From an uncultured Ruminococcus sp. (lineage in GTDB: Bacteria > Bacillota > Clostridia > Oscillospirales > Ruminococcaceae): a stretch of 9,699 nucleotides of DNA. The first letter of the stretch is position 1. Each line of letters opens with the position of its first letter. Location: contig CAMWUF010000019.1 of the NCBI GenBank assembly GCA_947177375.1, forward strand, positions 1 through 9,699, in the 5' to 3' direction. Below, in pieces: positions 6,764 to 9,699 of this stretch. The notes below the pieces were generated by a model that did no database searches, was not told the origin of the DNA, and was given only the letters and a program-made list of their open reading frames with translations. The position numbers and the translations under genes are program-made.

Positions 6764-7197
6764 GTTTGAAAGAAATACTTTACAGGTCATTTATGACATA
6801 TTTTATTCTTGTCACCTGTATTACAGCAGGAATTATGATTCTTGGATTAGCTTTTGACCCTGATGCAAGATTCGGATATGATGCATTTATCTCTCCGTTT
6901 ATTTTTGCGGCTCTGGGAGTTATTCCGAATCTGTTCATGTACTCTTCAAAGGAGTTGTCAGATAAGCAGATAATTCTGCGTAAAATCATGCAGTTTGCAG
7001 TTATTGAAGTGGAAGTAGTAGGTATGTGTATCATAAGTCCCGTAATCCATACGGAAAAAATCGAAGTTATTACAGGCGTAATTATCAGTGTGTTTGTGAT
7101 ATTTATACTTGCCAATTTTATCAGTATTATGAATAACTATTTTTCTGCAAAACAACTTACAAAAGAACTTATGCAGTTTCAGAAAAATATAAAGTAG
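6760..7197 (+). CDS. DUF3021 family four-helix membrane protein
   Basis: This is a 145-residue integral membrane protein with four predicted helices at about 12-32, 42-61, 76-96 and 101-121, ending in a charged tail (KQLTKELMQFQKNIK). Length, topology, the acidic residues inside helix 3 (VIEVEVVG) and its place directly after a LytTR gene fit the DUF3021 family. In studied LytTR regulatory systems of streptococci the small membrane protein restrains its LytTR partner; by analogy this one may hold the upstream regulator inactive until a membrane signal arrives. That role is inference. The ATG overlaps the LytTR stop as ATGA, and a purine-rich AAAGGCGG lies a few bases upstream. The family call rests on pattern and context, since the family has no strict motif. 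Confidence 0.78.
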   Translation: MSLKEILYRSFMTYFILVTCITAGIMILGLAFDPDARFGYDAFISPFIFAALGVIPNLFMYSSKELSDKQIILRKIMQFAVIEVEVVGMCIISPVIHTEKIEVITGVIISVFVIFILANFISIMNNYFSAKQLTKELMQFQKNIK

Positions 7198-7363
7198 TAT
7201 CAGAACTGTTCAATAATAAGTGGCAACAAAAAATCAGATACTCCAAATCTGACAGACAACTTAAATAATAGAGATACCATAAGCGATAAAATCTAATTGA
7301 AACTGGTTAAGTATGATTTAAGGAACGAATGGAAGTAATAAAGATAGCATATTAAATAAATTT
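7198..7363. other. Gene-free stretch with no clear element
   Basis: This is the first part of a 282-base gap between the DUF3021 gene and the surface-protein gene. No open frame of useful length or RNA gene is visible. The only structure is a weak 6-bp inverted repeat (TCAGAT...ATCTGA, about 7234-7253) with no T tract. The remainder of the gap is covered by the hairpin and promoter entries. Confidence 0.5.
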
Positions 7364-7403
7364 ATTCCACAATATATACAAAAAAATATATATATTGTGG
7401 AAT
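7364..7403. terminator. AT-rich hairpin, probable terminator of the LytTR-DUF3021 transcript
   Basis: ATTCCACAATATATA (7364-7378) and its exact complement (7389-7403) form a perfect 15-bp stem with a 10-base A-rich loop. Only TTT follows, interrupted by G, so classical termination would be weak. It is the only strong hairpin after the DUF3021 gene and lies 14 bases before the next -35 box, so it could instead be a regulatory site. Confidence 0.45.
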
Positions 7404-7405
7404 TT

Positions 7406-7425
7406 GTTAACAATATATTGACAAC
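7406..7425. promoter_or_regulatory. Imperfect palindrome over the -35 box, candidate operator
   Basis: A 20-base dyad with 16 matching positions is centred on the perfect core CAATATATTG (7411-7420), with GTT and AAC at its outer ends. It overlaps the -35 box TTGACA at 7418-7423. AT-rich sequence makes such dyads fairly common, so binding is a guess. Confidence 0.3.
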
Positions 7426-7446
7426 TATTATAACATATGGTATAAT
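7418..7446 (+). promoter_or_regulatory. Full-consensus sigma-A promoter with extended -10
   Basis: TTGACA (7418-7423), a 17-base spacer, and TATAAT (7441-7446) preceded by TGG (7438-7440) match every consensus position, including the extended -10. Transcription should start near 7453, giving a leader of about 27 bases that carries GGAG (7466-7469). This predicts strong basal expression of the surface-protein gene unless it is repressed. Confidence 0.85.
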
Positions 7447-7479
7447 TTAAAAAATATGTGAAAATGGAGTGATAATATT

Positions 7480-9666
7480 ATGAAAAAGATTTTTTCTAAT
7501 GTCATGACAATTGCAGTCTGTTCCTCGCTGGCTGTTAGCAATTTAGCTAGTTTCAGTGTACAGTCTCTCAATGTTTCCGCTGCGGATGAAAATGCAAGTA
7601 TGATATTATATAAAGATGTCCTTGACATGTATTATAATTGTATTTCTAACAAATGGGCTGACTATGATGATTCTGATTCTGTTTATGGAACAGAAGATTT
7701 AACAAGTCAAAATTGTAGCTATATGTGGTTGCAATATGAAAAGGAAAAAACACTTTCTGAAATTGGCTATCAGTTTATTGATATCAACAAAGATGGTGTT
7801 GATGAGTTAATTGTTAGTCCAGTTGATTCTCAAATGATTTATGACTTTTATACGATTGAGAATGACAAGGTACTTCATTTATTTGCTAGTGGTGAAAGGG
7901 ACAGACTGTATCTTGGCAGTGATAATGAAATTTGCCGAGAAGGTTCTGATTCAGTTTTTACAAGTTATCATAGTTACTATCATGTCAATCAAGGATTAGA
8001 ATGTTTTGAGGCATATACACTTGAAAATAATCAATATTTTTATGGAACTGGTGAAGATGATGGCTATGATACCTCTAAGATGAAGCAGATAACAGAAGAA
8101 GAAGCTTACAAAGGTATGGAAAGTCATGTATATCAGGATTTAAAATTAAAATCATTTAGCAATTATAATAATTCTAATACTGTTTCTGAACCGAAGCCGT
8201 TCACAGAAGAACAGTTAAATTGGGTTGCTGATTCTTTAGGTGTTCCAGAGGATTTACCTGTTAGAATTGAACAGGATGCACCAGTTTATTGGGAAACTGG
8301 AAGTGTATGGGTAACACCTGTATCTGTTTATTATGAAGATATTTTAGTTGCTGGTGTTCATGCAGAATCTTTTACTGGTGAACATATCAAAGAAATTTTA
8401 ATGTTTTCAGCAGATAAATTACCATCAACTCAAAATTCTGGTAAATGTGGAGAAAATGCTTTTTGGGAATTTAACGAATCTACAGAAACATTGACAATCA
8501 GCGGTACAGGTGCAGTTACTTATGGCGGTTGGATAAATGATAATTCTCCAATCGTAATTGATGAAAATAATAACTCTAATATTAAACATATTGTGATTGA
8601 AGAGGGGATTATGGAGCTGTATAAATATAATGACAACAATGAATTTAACGGCGTTGCATTTGGTACAGATTTTACTAGTATCAGTTTGCCAAACACTTTG
8701 ACTTATATTGATGACTGGTTTTTCTCATGCAGTAGTCCTTATGCACTTGACTTTGCACTAAAAGAAGTGACAATTCCAGCATCTGTTACATATATTGGTG
8801 AACATGCTTTCAATTCCCAATTGACTGGTGACGGTGGCATAATAGAATATTATAATGATTTTCTAATAAATGGTTATTTTGCATCAGCTTCACATGTCTA
8901 TGCGATTAATAATAATATTGAATTTGCTGCATTAGATAAAAAGAATTTTGATAAATGCGGTGATAATGCATATTGGAAATTTGATGAAACAACAGGAACT
9001 CTGACAATCAGCGGTAAAGGTGCAGTAACTTTAAGCACATGGATGACTTATTTTGCAGATGGTGTCGTTTATCAAGACGAAGACGGAAATAGCAATCTTA
9101 GAAAAATCGTTGTAGATGAGGGAATTACAGAATTACATTGTGGAATGATGGGTGCAGCAGAAGTTACTAGTATTAGTTTGCCAAATACTTTGACTTATAT
9201 TGATGACTGGTGCTTTTCTGTTGCATGTGATACGGATATTCCAGATAAAACTTTTGCATTAAAAGAAATTGCAATTCCTGCCTCTGTGACTTATATTGGT
9301 GAGCATGCATTTAATTCTCAGTTCTGTGGTGATGGTACTATTATAGAATATTATAATGACTTGACAATAAAAGGCATTCCATCATCTACGGCACAAACTT
9401 ATGCAGAGGATAATAATATTAAATTTGTTGCTTTAAGTACAAGTAGTAATAAGCCTGGTACGATAAGTCAATCTGATACGGGTACAGGAAATTCTAATTC
9501 TGGTTCTTCTAATGCCAGCACAAGTAATAATGCAACTACAGGTAATACAAATACTGATGATTTAGGCGTTTCTCCTGATACAGGAGATAGTATTCCAAAA
9601 ACAGTTGCTTCACTTGCAATTGCTGGATTGGCATTAGCTATTTTTAAGAAACGTAATAAAAACTGA
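7480..9666 (+). CDS. Secreted, probably wall-anchored protein with two BspA-like LRR repeats
   Basis: This 728-residue surface protein has a signal peptide at 1-34 (MKKIFSNVMTIAVCSSLAV..., cleavage after VSA). The N-terminal domain (about 36-230) contains DINKDGVDE at 101-109, a calcium-loop-like motif seen in many Firmicutes extracellular proteins. A second short segment (about 237-318, starting PFTEEQLNWVADSLGVP) is unassigned. Two tandem copies of a roughly 160-residue unit follow (323-485 and 493-652). Each opens with CGxNAxWxF and LTISGxGAVT, then TSISLPNTLTYIDDW and IPASVTYIGEHAFNSQ, typical of BspA-type leucine-rich repeats (LRR_5). A Ser/Thr/Asn/Gly-rich linker (653-690) leads to SPDTG (698-702), a hydrophobic helix (708-722) and the basic tail KKRNKN, the layout of a sortase substrate. 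Adhesion or ligand binding is plausible but unproven. GGAG at 7466-7469 supports the start. Confidence 0.85.
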   Translation: MKKIFSNVMTIAVCSSLAVSNLASFSVQSLNVSAADENASMILYKDVLDMYYNCISNKWADYDDSDSVYGTEDLTSQNCSYMWLQYEKEKTLSEIGYQFIDINKDGVDELIVSPVDSQMIYDFYTIENDKVLHLFASGERDRLYLGSDNEICREGSDSVFTSYHSYYHVNQGLECFEAYTLENNQYFYGTGEDDGYDTSKMKQITEEEAYKGMESHVYQDLKLKSFSNYNNSNTVSEPKPFTEEQLNWVADSLGVPEDLPVRIEQDAPVYWETGSVWVTPVSVYYEDILVAGVHAESFTGEHIKEILMFSADKLPSTQNSGKCGENAFWEFNESTETLTISGTGAVTYGGWINDNSPIVIDENNNSNIKHIVIEEGIMELYKYNDNNEFNGVAFGTDFTSISLPNTLTYIDDWFFSCSSPYALDFALKEVTIPASVTYIGEHAFNSQLTGDGGIIEYYNDFLINGYFASASHVYAINNNIEFAALDKKNFDKCGDNAYWKFDETTGTLTISGKGAVTLSTWMTYFADGVVYQDEDGNSNLRKIVVDEGITELHCGMMGAAEVTSISLPNTLTYIDDWCFSVACDTDIPDKTFALKEIAIPASVTYIGEHAFNSQFCGDGTIIEYYNDLTIKGIPSSTAQTYAEDNNIKFVALSTSSNKPGTISQSDTGTGNSNSGSSNASTSNNATTGNTNTDDLGVSPDTGDSIPKTVASLAIAGLALAIFKKRNKN
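8446..8934 (+). repeat. Intragenic tandem repeat, copy 1
   Basis: This is the first copy of a coding repeat, about 163 residues. Copy 2 starts 510 bases later. The closest match is the stretch encoding TSISLPNTLTYIDDW, where most base differences are synonymous; the middle part encoding NDNSPIVIDENNN diverges more. Confidence 0.85.
8956..9435 (+). repeat. Intragenic tandem repeat, copy 2
   Basis: This is the second copy, about 160 residues, from CGDNAYWKF to IKFVAL. A short linker (DKKNFDK) separates it from copy 1. Small in-frame length differences lie in the loops (for example CSSPYALD against VACDTDIPDKT), while the leucine-rich motifs stay fixed. Confidence 0.85.
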
Positions 9667-9699
9667 ATATTTTAATGAAAAATCCCTTCTATTTTATAG

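Noticed and set aside
6780..7115. Minus-strand open frame opposite the DUF3021 gene
   Set aside because: The + strand frame has four clear helices, the ATGA overlap and a known partner gene; the reverse frame is a shadow.
7234..7253. Small inverted repeat TCAGAT...ATCTGA as a terminator
   Set aside because: Only 6 bp with a 7-8 base loop and no T tract; expected by chance in AT-rich DNA.

Overview
The window suggests a low-GC Gram-positive anaerobe, most likely a gut or rumen Clostridia/Oscillospiraceae bacterium (Ruminococcus-like). By eye the DNA is about two-thirds A+T. Ribosome-binding sites are of the AGGAGG/GGAG type, AsnB closely resembles Firmicutes AsnB, and the last protein carries a signal peptide, a sortase-like C-terminal signal and BspA-like repeats. 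The species assignment is inference. All genes lie on the + strand.

Region 1 (1-4671) is an amide-nitrogen and nucleotide operon: asnB (glutamine-dependent asparagine synthetase), pyrB (aspartate carbamoyltransferase) and guaA (GMP synthase). The genes are 36 and 41 bases apart with no terminator between them. AsnB and PyrB draw on aspartate, AsnB and GuaA on glutamine, and PyrB and GuaA feed pyrimidine and purine nucleotides. PyrB is unusual: it ends in a four-cysteine zinc ribbon matching the C-terminal half of the separate ATCase regulatory chain PyrI, without PyrI's nucleotide-binding half. A strong hairpin (4707-4759) closes the block.

Region 2 (about 4760-7200) is a second unit with its own promoter. 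A near-perfect 8-bp inverted repeat lies over the -10 box. It encodes a membrane-anchored alpha/beta hydrolase of the platelet-activating-factor acetylhydrolase type, a stand-alone LytTR DNA-binding protein, and a small four-helix DUF3021 membrane protein that overlaps the LytTR gene by ATGA. LytTR plus DUF3021 is a recognised two-gene regulatory module in Firmicutes, so this looks like a surface hydrolase with its own membrane-controlled regulator. Codon use here (ATA for Ile, CTT for Leu) differs from the flanking genes, which suggests a separate origin.

Region 3 (7200-9699) starts with a gene-free stretch holding an AT-rich hairpin. A full-consensus sigma-A promoter with an extended -10 follows. 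It drives a 728-residue secreted, probably wall-attached protein containing a calcium-loop-like motif, two tandem repeats of about 160 residues with BspA-like leucine-rich motifs, a Ser/Thr/Asn-rich linker, and an SPDTG sorting signal with a membrane helix and basic tail.

I found no tRNA, rRNA, CRISPR array, insertion sequence or phage gene. The items most worth a second look are the PyrB-zinc-ribbon fusion, the hydrolase/LytTR/DUF3021 unit with its promoter architecture, and the duplicated surface protein.
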